Assembly (NCBI GenBank): GCA_013400975.1
Contig: WBMZ01011546.1
Span: forward strand, 40,203-104,202
Length of the DNA: 64,000 bases
Source: Atrichornis clamosus
Taxonomy: Eukaryota; Chordata; Aves; Passeriformes; Menuridae
Direction of reading: 5' to 3'
Shown one piece after another: positions 10,061-23,022 of the stretch. Position 1 is the first letter of the stretch. Every line of letters starts with the position of its first letter. The notes under the pieces are model-generated. The model did no database searches. It worked only from the letters and a program-made list of their open reading frames with translations, and was not told the DNA's origin. A program made the translations under genes and the position numbers.

Positions 10061-13000
10061 GACCTCAAGGCTGGCCCTGCTGGTCCCTCACTTAGCATGG
10101 GATTTATCTCAGCCTTGGCAGGGCCCGTGGCAGTGGCCAGTCCTGAGAGATGAAAGGGACCCGATGACTTTTTTTTTCTAATGTAAGATCTGGCAGCCAA
10201 GCTAGCCAGGGGCATTAGTGGCATAACATGAATAATAGTTTCTGACAGAAGGAGGTCACACAGCCCATTTCAGTCTGTCCACCTACGTGGAGGAAAGAAG
10301 CATGACGAGGCAGGAACACTAAGTTCTTGTCTGAGTTTTCTGACTGTTCACTATGCTACCGTAGACCCTTTGGCACCCATTCAAGCTTCATTGCATGTTA
10401 ATTAGTGTAGCTGGTAAGACTTCTTTTTTTTAAATCAAAACAGGGAGCATTTTCCTGACAAGATGCTTCAGCTCCCTTCCAATATAGGTTTTGGCTGTAA
10501 TTATGGAAAGTCTCTTTTTTCTGTGAAAACAATGTCATCTTACTAGTTTAGTTCACCTCAGTGGCCTGGCTCTACATTCACCAGAAGCAATGGCTTTGGC
10601 CAGTGAATTGCATTAAGCATCAGTTTGATAAAGTAATTCACACAATGAAAAAAAATGTCAGGTCTTTTGAGCACTTCAGCACCAGGCTATGCATTCTGAA
10701 AATGTCTGGGGTTTTGTTTCTTAGCCACTCCTTGTTATCAGCCTATGTGGCATACTTTTTCCTGGATGTTCTTGTCTTAACTAGATCCCATCAAACTCAG
10801 TGGGGAAACATTTCCTGGTCTGACAAGGTACTTGTTTTGTCCCGATGAAGATGATCCCAAGGTGCTGCCAGGTGGTATTTGTACCTGCAGATCTCTCTTG
10901 CACAGACGATGGTGTCTTGAAAAATAACATTGTGATTATCAGAATCAATATTTTGGCCAGATGGCCCAGGTAGATGCTGTGCCCTCCCGGAGATGGCTCT
11001 TGGCTTGCTGCTGCAACACAGCATTTCTGCCCCCTCCTTTCATGCTGCACCTGGAAAGGAGATGCTTTTCCTGATGTTTCATGTGTGGCTTTCATCACTT
11101 CATTTGTTGTTTGTGTTCATTTGTGCCATGCTCCGTTCTGCAAGCCTGTTTTTCTTTTGCTTCGGGGTTATTTGCTGTGTTTAACTGTACAACTCCCTTG
11201 TTACATCGTACTGGCTTGTCACTCTAATGGGATTTTATCACAATCAGTAACACCTCACAGTATCCTATATTTTTTATGTGACTTTGTTAAACGCTTCCTT
11301 TCTAAGGTGAAGAGCTGCAGACGTGACTCAGAGCTCATTATTTAAAGCACATATGAAGAGAGGTGGAGATTTTTTTGGGCTATTTGTTTCTAATTTCCAT
11401 GTTGTATTTTTTTTAAATAAGCTAAAAATACCCAACACTAGTTTGAAGAAGGTGTTGCAGACGTTTGTCATAACACCTCATCTACTTTGAAAGGGTTAAA
11501 ATACAATAGAGAAGCCCTCCTTTACTTCTCAGGTCCTGTTGTTTGGGATGCAAGAAAGGCTGCGCACATCTTTTGCCATCCTTCAGCCTTCTTCCCTGAA
11601 CTCTTTGTGCTTGGGCAGACAAGGGCAGGGATGTGGCTGGGAGGCAGCAAAGGACAGTTCCATAACGTGCACAGGCCCTGTGAGCACAGGCCCCCTTCCC
11701 TTTTGCCCTAAAACACTGTCTTTTTGCAGTGCTGCAAAGTAAGTTGGGGGCTTTTTTGGTAGTATTGGGCCTTAGTATTAATGGCCGCCCGATAATTCAT
11801 AAGAGTGGAAAACATGTCGGTGGAGAGACCCACTTCAACTCTCATCACGTAATACATTATGTTTCAGAGTAACCCTAAGTGTCCTGGTAACACTAATATT
11901 AGAGTTATTACACTTCATTCAAAATGTATCTTTATTTTTAAAGGAAAATCCATGCTGAAGCCAAGTTTTGAGATGTCAAATTTTGTAGCTGTTCCCACTT
12001 TTACCACAGAAAAACACATTACAACGAAGTTTTTTAAATGACCTGCAGGGTTGAGGTTCCTGGAGTCTCACTGTGATTCAAAATCTCCAGATTCTTTTAG
12101 AAATCACCCTTTATTTGCTACCCCACTGTTTTCACTCAAGCAAAAATGCGCCTCGTTCATTTCTTTGCAACTCTTCCTAATTTAATTTGGCAAAGAGGGA
12201 AGTGCAAGTTGGTTTAACTTGTTCGAAAGTGATGCTGCACTTTCGCAGTGTTTGCGTTGAGCCGTGTCCTTGAATTTGGTTTGTCTGATCAGCAGCCATT
12301 TTTCAGCCCAACTGTACTTCTGGCACAGCCAAGTCAGGCTGGGAATGAGCAAAGCCAACGGAGGATCATGTCTCTATCGAGCAAAATGCCTGGTTCCCTA
12401 GCTACAGACAAGGATGTGCCAGAAACCCCAGCTTAAGTGAGAATTTTGTGCTAAGCACTAAGGTCACTGTGACCTTCACAAAGATTACTTCATGCATTTT
12501 TATTTCAGTAGGTGTCAACAACCATGCTGAGATAGCTTGGTTTGTGCTGCAGCCTGAAAAGGGTAGGGGAAATTAGACACTTTGCATTGGCTGGGATTTT
12601 AAATGGAAAAGTCCTGCTCTCTTTTTGTTTGCTCAGCCTAATACAAACCTGCTTTTGCTTTTATCTTATCATGACATTCAAATTCAGAAGCAGAGCATAG
12701 GAGCTCAGCAGGAGACACTGACTCTAAGGCAGACCTCTACCTGCAACCTTTTGAGCCTGCCTTTTTACTGCTACCTCTTGGTTTTGTTTAATACAAACTA
12801 AACCCCAGCAAGGCACCTGCAGCAGTCCGTCCAGACCGTGAGTTTGCCCCCATGCTGGGCACCCCAGCCCAGCCCACCTGGCTGAGCATCCCCTCCCCAC
12901 CACCTCTCCTTGCTCAGGGACTGGCATGCAGGTTTCCCCGCACTGATCTGAGTCCTCTGTGGGGACAGAGCGGGCAAGAAAATAAAATCATGAATAAAAA

Positions 13001-14730
13001 GAAAAAGATTTCCTCAAAAAGGGTGTTTGGCAGAAGGCTCTGCCTCCGAAATCAGCCTGAACCACTGATCATGTCACTGAGCTGCACACAAATACCTGTC
13101 TCTACCTGGCCTGCAGGTGCAATAACCCAAACAGGCACGAGTGTGCTGTAATGATTTCAGGAAGCAAGGAAGAAGCATTTCTATCAAGCACAGTAGCAAT
13201 AATGAGCATTATTTGAGAGCATTCATTCTTTCCAGGCTGTTTGATTTTCCCTTGCTGTCCTGCCTTTCAAAATTATCTGTCCTCAGTGCATAAGCATAAC
13301 TACACAGCAGTAAAACAGGTAGTAGTACAAAAACATAATAAAAATGTTTTAATGTTAAATGTTGTACATGCTCTGAAAAGAATTTCTAGAAATAACACCC
13401 TGACTGCTTCAAAGAGAACCACACAAGTCATGGTTTCTCTTGTGTTTGCCCTGTTCCATATTTATACAGCATGTTTTTTTGGCATGGACATTTATGGAAA
13501 TTGAGTTTCAAAAATATGCCTGAGGAGTAGGAAAAAATTAATCTTACAGGAATGATCATTCCTGCTGAAATATCAGTGTGGCAGGAATCAGGAGATCAGA
13601 AACAGTGTTGTACAGTTTCTGTGTAATGACAACCACCTTGCAGCTTTCAAACATTGAACACCTGTAGAACAGTGTTTGAAATCAATTGAGCCTCTGAATT
13701 TAAGATTTGTAATATCATTCAGGTAATCAAGCATATCTGGAGGACCTGCAGCCCACTCTTCCACTATCCACTGTAGTAACAGGGAACTTGGTCCATCAGA
13801 CAAATTATTCATTGCTAGCCACCCACTCCTCTGAACTCCAAAGGGTCTGTCTCATCTAGAAGTAGCTCTCTCTGATTGCATCCTCTCCAGATGTGCATCT
13901 GGATTTACCCTTCATAGAATAATATTCTTCAGCACTAAATACACTATCATTCCACCGTATCTCTTGACTGACTTTTGGTACTTGAATTTAAATTAAGGGT
14001 ATTGTGCACAGACACTAGTAAAACAAATTTTATCCTCAGGTTTTAAAAAAAGAACAGCATAAATTCAAATATTATTATGTGCAGCAGAGAGATGGATCTG
14101 GACATCAAAGTTGTAATATGACATTTTCCAGCTCTGCCATCGTTACCACAAATTCAGCTTGCAGTTAGTGAAAACTGGCTGCTCTGTGAAATTGCCCCCT
14201 CCTATCAGCCCAGGTTTTCATAGGTTATTGAGCTCGGCCCAGGCTTTAGTAAGATGCAATTTGACTCCTTTAGAAGCAAGATTGTCTGGGCAGTCAGTGC
14301 TATTTCTGAATTCAAATACTCTGTGTTTCTGGGTAGGGCTGGCAGAAAAACATAAAGAATTTTTTTTTTCTACTCCTCTAGTAAGAAATCAAAAGAACTT
14401 TGGTCTACATTATCTATCAGTAATATTTTTTGAGACAAAATATGCATAATGTTTTTCTCTCCTTCCTGTCTCCTTGCCAGCCTTAAATGAGCAGAATAAA
14501 GCTGCTGCTTTGCAAACCCACAAGCAGAGTATTGCCTGCAGGTACAGCACTGGGCATGATGACTCTGTGGTCAGGGTTTAAGAAAGGTGCTCTGCCCTAG
14601 GGACATCCCATCTTCAGTCTTTCTTACTTATCTTTTATTGCAGCATCTGTCTGCTCCATCTTGGACATGAAGACTGCCAGTAACTCTGATGGGTTAACAT
14701 CACCCTCTGGTGCAGGCAGCTCAGATAAAA
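10061..14730. other. Unique non-coding sequence, no gene seen
   Basis: There is no recognisable exon, RNA gene or interspersed repeat. Composition is AT-rich with short GC-richer islands (about 11570-11700 and 12830-12980). Open frames up to about 123 codons (10974-11345) look hydrophobic and low-complexity, and neighbouring frames are also open. Small A/T runs are present. Confidence 0.5.
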
Positions 14731-14821
14731 TTTTAGTGCTGGACCTGGCAGTGCTGGGTTAGCACTCGGATTCAATGATCTAAGAGGTCTTTTCCAACCT
14801 AAATAATACTGTGATTCTGTG
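14731..14821 (+). mobile_element. CR1 LINE 3'-end fragment
   Basis: Only the last ~90 bases of a CR1 3' UTR remain: a TTTAGTGCTGGAC-like segment, then GGCAGTG, GATGATC-like (here CAATGATC), AGGTCTTTTCCAACCTAAA, and the terminal GTGATTCTGTG. This matches the general CR1 3' terminus on the plus strand. Such extreme 5' truncation is normal for CR1. No target duplication is expected or seen. Confidence 0.85.
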
Positions 14822-16212
14822 TTCTTCATGTGCACCAGGCCCATTCAGAGGGAAGGAAAAACAGTCTTTTATATTCTTTTCTTATCCCTCTCACACCAGC
14901 TCTATAGCAGTTTGTGCACAAGACTCATGTGCACTTGGAAAATTGTACTCTTATAGAAATATCCCTACTTCCCTTTCCATCTAAAATAAAGTTGGGCTCC
15001 TTTTCTAAAACTTAATCCCAGTGGTTCTTCCGCTTTACCTGGGCTTCCTGGTTCCTCATATCTTTCTCCCAGCCTCCTCATTCATCTGTCCCGTAGCTCT
15101 TTCATGTCTTCATCTGGGCTTCCTTATGAGCTTCTCACTCAAGACACTTGCCTGGGAACAACCTGAGGCTCTGACTGTCTGTGTATTACTATTGTTTTTA
15201 CTTAGTAATAATACAATGTAATAATACATTGCAATAATACGATGAGCCAAGGCCCCCTTTCCCTCCTGATGATGTGTCCAAGCATATTGCCCTCTGCTGT
15301 CTTCATTTGTTTGGACTTAACCCAGAAAGCTTCTGGGCTTCCTTTCAGCTAGCTAAGGACTAGCTGGAAGAAAGTTCCCTGTCTATAGTTCCTCTTGATG
15401 CTCAGCAGCCCCAGGCCTGTGAGGGGCCAAAGCTGTGAACCTCTCCAGTAGGATGTCCACTAATGTCACAATCCAGAGCTCTGTCTAACCTCTCAGAAGA
15501 GATAGCCTAGGAGAAGCTGCCTCACACCCCCACCATCTCCTTCCAGACAGCCATAGAAATCATCCTAACCAGGTCTTAACATTTTGCTACTGATATCACC
15601 TCTACCTTCAAATTTCCTTCCAGACTGGGATATTGTGCCAGTTCCCCTCCTGGATGAACTCCCCAGAGGCACTGGTCCACCTCCTCCCACCCCTCTCCAT
15701 CACCACCTGCCTGCAGCCCAGGTACCAGGCAGGGGAAGCATGTGAGTTACACTGGGAGAAGCAGCACAGAAGTGGCACAGGTTTAAACACCAGGAAAGAC
15801 AAAATTAATGAACACAAACACAGACACACGAAGTCTGCCAACAAAGCATGGGCTGGTCCTTGCCACCTCCATCACCCCAGACATTCCCCTTTGAAATTAC
15901 ACCCTTGCTCCCTTCAACCATTCACCCCGCAGCACTCTGATTTCTATGACATTTGCACTGTATTGCTTTACATTTAGGACATTGAGGTCACAGAAAGTGC
16001 TTTGTACCATGAAGAAGTTATCTCCACTTGACTGAAAGCTTTCTACAACTACATATTGGATCCAGTGTTTGCAGTCACTGATCCATTATTTGTAAGGGGT
16101 ACAAATCCCACCTTTTGCTTTGCAGCTGGCTGAAGATTTAACCTCCCTTCATTGAAAGAAAACATGATGGTGTGAAAGATTTCCAACCATTTTCTGGTTT
16201 TATTTTTTTAAA

Positions 16213-16213
<1 letters not shown>
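14822..16213. other. Unique non-coding sequence
   Basis: No gene or interspersed repeat is recognised. There is a local cluster of TAATA/ATAC repeats near 15205-15242. The 114-codon plus-strand frame over 15633-15977 is overlapped by an antisense frame and matches nothing known to me. Confidence 0.5.

Positions 16214-16244
<31 letters not shown>
16214..16244. repeat. (ATT)n microsatellite, about 10 units
   Basis: This is an uninterrupted ATT trinucleotide run of about 31 bp, followed by ACTATCC. It is a likely length-polymorphic marker with no coding context. Confidence 0.92.
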
Positions 16245-16249
<5 letters not shown>

Positions 16250-17139
16250 CTTATGGTTGTCCTTTCTGTCTGCTCTAGCTGTGACATACAGAGCTTGTGC
16301 AGCCAACACCCAGCATGGTCGAGTTATTTTTGCAGTGATGGGGGAAAGCGTCTATTCCCTCTATCCTATTTCATTAAAAGGCAGTGCGTTTTATGACTTC
16401 TCCACTCCAGCTGCAATGATACCGTGCCAGGGTCTGTAGCTTATTCCCCTCTCTTTGCCTGCAGAAGCAAACCTGCTCAGATCTGCAGAAGTCATAGGTA
16501 GGATGTTAATCAAAACCACAGTGGGGAGCCAAAAGTAGTTCCTGGAGCAGGAAACTCAAAGAAATGTACAAGATCATTATTTTACCTATGCAGTGAGTAA
16601 ACCCACCTACATCAGAGGATGTAGGAAAGAGGAAAAGAGCATTATGTAATCAAGCCTAATGTTAATGGCAGTTTTCTGTAAAAATGTATGCTCTCTTGGG
16701 GTCAGTTGCTATCCCTTTCTCTGCAAAGGCTAGATGCTAAGTCAATGAAAAATTTTTAGTTTACATTATATGTTAAAGCATATATGTGTACATGTACATT
16801 TAAATGTGCTGCCTGTATGCGTGATCTTTTACAAACGTATCTTTCCTAAGACTACTAAATACCCTGGTGTGAGATGAAATATTTTCTTTAAATGATCATA
16901 AAAGGTGTTCCTAAAATGTCACCACTTATTTTATTTTCCCAGCTTGCCCCACAGTTCACTTCAGACTGAAACTAATTTAAATTACTTTGTAGCTCCCAGC
17001 AAAAAAAGGAATTTAGTAATTTGCAGTTCATTTGCCCTTGCTATTCTTGGAAACAGTATTTGAGGTTGTCCAACCCTTTGCATTAGGAAATGTGTGGAGT
17101 GCGAGTAGCAGTCATGTCATGCCTGGCAGATTTTGCCAA
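16245..17139. other. Unique non-coding sequence
   Basis: AT-rich, with a perfect 12-bp palindrome TGTACATGTACA at 16787-16798 inside a TATATGTG context. No gene is seen. Confidence 0.5.
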
Positions 17140-17480
17140 GGAAACTATTGGGTTTTGCAGCTTTGAAATTCTGGGGATAATTGACGTGTGCTCCATTCCC
17201 ACAGAATAGCTGCGATGCTCGTCACTGCCTGGCTGTGGATGAGTTTAGGGAACATTGTATTTCCCAAGTGGTGGTTAAGCTAACTTAATTAGGGAAGTGC
17301 CTTTATCCCAGCACAGACAAAGGCTGCCCTTGACAGAGCACTGTTGAGAAAACAGCTCTGAGGCGAAGGGCCTATGAACCAGACGGGCAGAGGTGTCTCC
17401 TCCCTGGCCTTGAGCTTCTAGTTGGGATGAAATCCCGGGGGGAGGAAATAAAAAGTTAAAGAATGACCTTTCTAACCTTC
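17140..17480. other. Possible conserved non-coding element
   Basis: Non-repetitive block with motifs such as TTAATTAGG near 17286 and TGGATGAG, a few retained CpGs and no consistent reading frame. The appearance resembles bird/mammal conserved non-coding DNA, but this is impression only; alignment is required to tell. Confidence 0.2.
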
Positions 17481-19449
17481 CCAGACACTAATCAAACATG
17501 ACCGAAGCCTAAGCAGATCTCTTCACCCTGGGGACAACCTGAGAGCGAAGTATAGGGGTCCTCCTTGGAGCCCCAGCACTCCCAGTCTGCAGGCTGGCAG
17601 GAAGGAAATGAGGAGCCAGACATGCCCCCCACGGCATCCCCGAGATGTTGCCCACAGTCCCTCACTGAACCAGGGAGTTTGCGGCTGCCGAGCGCCCTTG
17701 CCATTCCAACAGCCCAGGGCAGGCCTAGAGGAGTGCAAACAAGCACATCCACCCAGCACATTCAGATGGCCTCTGGGGTAGAAGCAGCACTGTCTGGGGT
17801 ACCATCAGCTCTGCCCTGCTCCCCGGGGAACCCACACCACCACAGCTGGAGCCCTGAGCGTCCACCACCACACACATTGTTTTGATTATTGGGCCTTGCA
17901 CGAATAACGAGAGAGGAGAGTGCTCTCACTTCAAAATCCAGCTTCAGTGCTAATAAAAGGGAGGAGATAAAACAGTCTCATATAAATGAGATCTTAGCAC
18001 TAATGGCTGCAAACAAACAACTGATGTTGTACATAAAACAGCATTAGAGAGAAATAATTGTTCTGGCTATATCAGCTTCTTCTGCGTGTGCTGTAGGGTT
18101 CTTCCCATCCTCTCTCAATTATTCAGTGTAAAATCATGGGACAGAAATGTGTGTGTGAGGAACCATTATGATACTGAGAGTTTGTTTTAAAAGTGAAGGT
18201 CTCTTATCCAGCCTGGAAAGAGCTTTGTACTCTCAGAACTCCCCTATGTTATCAGAATATATGTCTGGTTCTCACTGCCATAAAACAAAAAACCATGTTT
18301 TTTCTCTGTTTGCCTTAAACATATTTTGTTACACTAGTTGCTCTCAAGCCTTAACTCTCAGCAAAGGACTGAACATGCCAGTCCCCCTTGCCTGTGCCAA
18401 GTGCAGGATCGGGAGGCCAAGGCTGCTGGAGTCAGCAGTGCAGAGCTTTGGGTGTCTCATCCACACCATTGCTCAGTCTGACAAACACCCCACAGCTCTA
18501 CCCAGTTTCTCATTATGAAGAGAAACCAGTTCCTCCACAGGAATTCTGGTCTATGCTTTCAGTTCAATCCCGAATCTGACAGCTCTCCATGTCCTACAGC
18601 GGTGATAACCTGCACATTTGGGTTTCTGAGCGTGAGGCTTAGTCCTGTAGATTACACGTACCCCTATTCTGATAACCACACATGCAGAGAAATACTGGGA
18701 GTGGAAGGGAGGGAGGGAGGAAAAAAATCTCTGGAATGAAGTTAACCACTGTCTCAAAGATATTTTCCTGGAGAAAGAGAAGAACTGTGGTAACGTAATG
18801 CAATGCAATTTTTGCTTTTAGCCGAATTTTAAAGCAAGTAAAGCTTCTCTTCTTCCTGAATTTTTCTGGCTTCAGTTTCCCTCTCAAGAGCTCTCCTAGG
18901 GCTGGCAGTGTCTGTGCTGCCCATCATCAGCAGTTCCTCAGTGTCCAGCATGTCCCTCAAGTTACTGGAAACCATAGGCTTTACCTTCCCATTGTGTAAA
19001 AGTAATTCGGGAGTAAGGCTTCAAGCAAACAAGAAATGGCATTAAAACAACTGTTGTGGCTAGTTTTAATTTAATTTTCCCCAAAACAGCCCGGCAGCAA
19101 CATATGGCTCTCACTGAGATCCTGCTCTTACACAGCTTGGCAGCTGGGCTGACCGAGACGTGAGAAGGTCGGGCACTTTGCAAAAGGCAATGTGTGTCAG
19201 CATCTCAGATTGGGAGAGAAAAACCAAGCTCTGGGCCCAGTTTCTTCTCTGTATTGCTCTTGGCTGCCAGGGCTTAGCCCTTGGGAGGGATCCCAGCTAC
19301 AGAAAATGCAAATAAGATCTTGCCACAGATAGAAGACAGCTTCAGGGACCAAAACTAGTGAGTTTTATCAGTGCTGCCATTTCCATAATAAGTAATAAAT
19401 GTACCAGCTCACAATAAGCCTGTGATAAGGATTTTGTGGGATGTTTTCC
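17481..19449. other. Unique non-coding sequence
   Basis: A GC-richer segment (17520-17880) is followed by AT-rich DNA. A short GGGAGGGAGGGAGG purine repeat lies near 18706-18720. Open frames of up to 116 codons are overlapped by others in different frames. No gene is supported. Confidence 0.5.
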
Positions 19450-19512
19450 AGCCATGTGGAATGTAAGACTTGAAGTAATTTTTGAATCATCCAGTCCAGC
19501 TTCCCGGAGGTT
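19450..19512 (-). mobile_element. Probable old CR1 3' tail (antisense)
   Basis: Read on the minus strand, the segment gives GAAGCTGGACTGGATGATT, then a CTTCAAGTCTTACATTCC-like end. This is the layout of the CR1 3' terminus (GGACT-GATGAT ... TTCCA ... ATTCTATG). The terminal octamers are degraded and only about 60 bp match, so this is a tentative call for an ancient copy. Confidence 0.45.
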
Positions 19513-19879
19513 GTCAGCTACTCCACCCTCAAAATTTGCATCAAACTGAAAATCCTGGTGAGGTCAGAGAGCTCAGACCTGAGGAACAAAACCTGTGTCA
19601 TGGGCAGAGTGCACCCAGTGCTCACTTGCTTCCGGTACCCTGGTGCTACACACCGCAGTGATGCTCCCAGCTGAACCAGCCTCAGGCTGCAGGGTATAGC
19701 TGAGGGCTTGGGTTTAATTTGTTCTGTTCCTCTGCATGTGTTTTGGTTTTTTCCTGTCCTCAAAAAAATTCATCCCCAGCTCATTGTGTTCTCCCCACTT
19801 GTGTTTACAGGTCTGGGCACAGCTGTAGTTACCTAAGCAAAGTCGCTGTTCAGTCAGAAACCTGAGAGGAAAACCCATT
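19513..19879. other. Unique non-coding sequence
   Basis: No gene or repeat is recognised; no frame stands out. Confidence 0.45.
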
Positions 19880-20180
19880 TTGGTGATGTGCTCTGAATGT
19901 CATGGGAATTATATCCCAGCTAAGAGGAAACATTTCTTTTATTATCTGACTCCAGCGCTTTCACACAAATGGAGCCGGTTAAACAAGTACCGTGTGGGGT
20001 CATCTGCTTAAATTACATGCTCAGCTTACCCTCATAATGTGCCTTGGCAGATAAGTATCTGATCATCTTTAGCGGGACAGCTTCTGCTTGCGTGGCAAAC
20101 TACCTTACCAAGGGTGTTTTACATGATACTGACACGTCCTTTGCCAGTAAATTTGCTTTGTATTAAAATTCCTCTTTGCT
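19880..20180. other. Possible conserved non-coding element
   Basis: Single-copy sequence with GATA-type motifs (AGATAAG near 20050) and several CpGs (AGCGCT, GCCGG, ACCGTG, TAGCGGG, TGCGTGG, ACACGTCC) in an otherwise CpG-poor region. No repeat similarity and no reading frame. Conservation is not testable here. Confidence 0.22.
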
Positions 20181-22696
20181 GCCCTGAGCACATGCCCCAG
20201 TTTGCTGACTCCCCCAGGACTAAAACACTCTGCTCCCACTGAACAACGTATGCCTAAAAACCAGTGGGTAAGAGATTTGAGGGCAATGCTGCACAGAGGA
20301 GGAGGTAGAATGAAAAAGGGGCCAGGATCTCATGATGCTGAGCCACACAAGTTGCCTTCCTCCCTCTGACCCACCGTGTGCGACCATCTGGAAAAGTCAC
20401 TTTAAAATTATTTGCCCTCTTAGGCAGATGGGCAGAGAAGCAAGTGCTTTGGCCTCTTTAAGACAGGTGCTGGCTGATGCCTTCTCTTTATTTATGATGA
20501 CTTACATGACACCTCACTCTGCACACCTCTGAGCTCTGTTGAGGTCAGGTCAACAGGCACACATGCTCTCATGCCTCCCTGCATTGCGTATTAAAAAAAT
20601 AAGCACCTCACAGCAAACAGTATACCTTGTTCTTTGACACTGGAGTGGTAGCTGTGGCAGGAAAAAGATCTGCTTCATTAATTCAGTGCCATGGTGATGA
20701 AGGTGCCAAGGAGCAGAGGGTAAGATGGGATTTGGTTTCTGACACAGGAATCCAGAAGTTGCTCACAGTGAGGATGGCTGCGGGTGATCCTGGAGGTTAG
20801 GTTCCCATGGCAGTCAGTGTACATCTAGTGAATAGCACCGTGGAGCCCAGTGGTGTGTTCAGCTGGTAAAATGTGGATGTTTCTGCATAAACTTTGGGGG
20901 TCAGTAATGGTCTGTTGTCTGTCTGCAGGCACCCAGAGCCATTGGAGATGCAGCAGAACATCCCACCAAGAACCCACGGGCACGGCTTTCCTCTGACCCT
21001 GTGGCAGAGCTGCCAGCCCAGCAAAGCCCACTGAGCATCCCCAGTGGCACCAAAGGAGCAGCCACTCCTCCACGTACCCTGTCTCACGTTGCCAGTTCCT
21101 GGCTTCAAGTGTGCAAGCATCGCCTCAGCCACCACACCTTTTTTTTAAGGAATGAGACTTCCTAACACTATCAAGCTTTTGCTCAGAGACTGCCACTTGG
21201 CCTCTATAAACAGTGTTCTTGTGTTGGCATGTTAAAAGCCACAGGGAAAAAATACTCATGAAAGGTCTTTCCTTGCAAATGGTTTCCTCATTTAGAAGTC
21301 TGCCTTGTAACTCAGAGCCTGAGTACTGCAAAGCTGAGGCTTACATTCACACACCATGACTTCTGCTATATCACTGATTGCTATGCGATTTTTTGTGTGA
21401 ATTTCAGTAAAGCCCTACCACAGAAAAATAAAATCTATTTGCTGTCTGCGTAATTTCTGTGCTTACCTCAGCTTGGGCAGTAAGGACCAGTAGGAGCTGC
21501 TTGCTTTTCCTGCTCCAATTAACTTTCAAGTTTTAATGAGCTAGTTCTTGAGCTTGCTCAGTTTGTGCAAGGTTATAAAGATTAAAAGAATTACAAGACA
21601 TTTGTGGTCTCAATTGTTGGTGTTGTTATTTTAAAGCTTGCTTTAATATCACCTCAGATAAACACTTGGGCTCTTTTTCAGGCTGGGAGAGGCTGGGGGA
21701 ATTGTGCTGCTTTCAGATCTGGCAGCTGCCAGCAAGGCCTTCGGTGTCATCCCTTCCACTCCTGCTTTCTTGTGGTTTCCCCCTGCACAGTGCTGAAATA
21801 CAGCATTTTGTTACCTATTAAAGTGTCATTCTCAGCAATATTGTGAAGCTATTAAATTCTGCTGGATCATCCTTTGTGAACAAGAGGATGTTGACAGAGC
21901 CAAAGCCCCATCCTTCAGCTATTATCTGGTATTCAGTGTCTTCCAATTAGTATGCACAATAAATCTAGTCCAAGACCCCCCACTGCTTTATGTCATTTCT
22001 GTATTAACCTCACTGCTTCTCAACGTGTTCCTATTATTAAGCCATTTAAAGACTTCCCTTCATTCACTTACCAGAACTGTCTCATTTTTCCGTCTTTCCT
22101 CTATTTGCATACATTTCCAAAGGTTCACTTGACATGACTTCTGCTGTTATTGGTTATTTTTTTAATTAAAGATTATTTCCAGTATGCTTTACTCCATCCT
22201 CCTTATGTGTGTTACCCTTCTCATCTCTGTCAGATTGTAACAGCTGCATTGAAAACTGATGGATTATCATTTCATGTGTTCAAAAAAGCCAACCCTTTAA
22301 GGCTGTCTTGGTAATTCTCAGGCTAAAATTCAGTTTTGTGACACTTCTGCTCAATGAAAAATGTAAAATTGTTAAGGTGTTGCATGATATAATTTCCTCT
22401 GCTGTTCTTACTCCGTGGGGTCTGGCAGGTAATAGAGTGAGGAGTGTGCTGCCTTCACTGTACAGCCTCGAAGGCCAGTGGTTCTTAGCTCACTGGGAGA
22501 GCTGCGGGGTACAGATCCAAAGATGAAGCATAGGTTTTCAGGTCAAAGAAGGCTGAAAATTACTTGTTTAACTATACCTGTAACTGTGACCGTTTAGGAA
22601 AACACTGATAAAGATACCAGAGGTTAGCCACTGGGTTTCTGCAGAGGCTGAATTTTATTTTTGCTGGTATTTTGCAACCCTGAGTTGTTTTAAGTG
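20181..22696. other. Unique non-coding sequence
   Basis: No gene is seen. Around 20910-21130 a pyrimidine-rich stretch ending in CTGCAG precedes a GC-richer segment, superficially like a splice acceptor and exon, but no long single frame or donor follows. AT-rich DNA follows from 21350 to 22690. Confidence 0.45.
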
Positions 22697-23022
22697 AAAA
22701 CTGATGGAACTGGACTTGTACAGCCTGGAGGAGAGACAGCTTCGGAAGGTCCCAACAGCTCCCCAGTGCCTGCAGTGGAGCACGGCTCTCCGCGGTGGGA
22801 TGTGGCAGGAGGGCAAGAGTTGAAACAAGAGGGTCAGGCTGGTGTGAGGAGAAGCCTTTCACCCATGAGGACAGACAGGCAGTGGAGCAGATTGCCCCAC
22901 AAGATTGTGTTGGGTCCATCCTTGAAGGTTTCAAAGACCAAGTCCTGAGCAGTCTGGTGTGATCCCAGAGCCGGTCTGGTTTTGGGGTAGACACCTCTGG
23001 AAGTCCCTGCCGGATTGAACGG
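22697..23022 (+). mobile_element. CR1 LINE fragment (ORF2 end and 3' UTR)
   Basis: The element starts in a segment homologous to the CR1 ORF2 end: a plus-strand TACAGCCTGGAGGAGAGACAG that corresponds to the FSLEKRR region of ORF2 proteins. It continues through GTGAGGAGAAGCCTTTCACC, GTCCTGAGCAGTCTGGTGTGA and a degraded end near 23020 rather than a clean ATTCTATG. It is older and more diverged than the copies at 38 and 44 kb. Open frames on both strands here (up to 155 codons, minus strand) are not host genes. Confidence 0.75.

Noticed and set aside
16787..16798. TGTACATGTACA palindrome as a specific regulatory site
   Set aside because: It sits in TATATGTG-type alternating sequence, so it is likely a low-complexity by-product.
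20880..21130. Acceptor-like pyrimidine tract ending CTGCAG before a GC-richer segment
   Set aside because: No matching donor and no single open frame with recognisable protein; acceptor-like sequence is frequent by chance.
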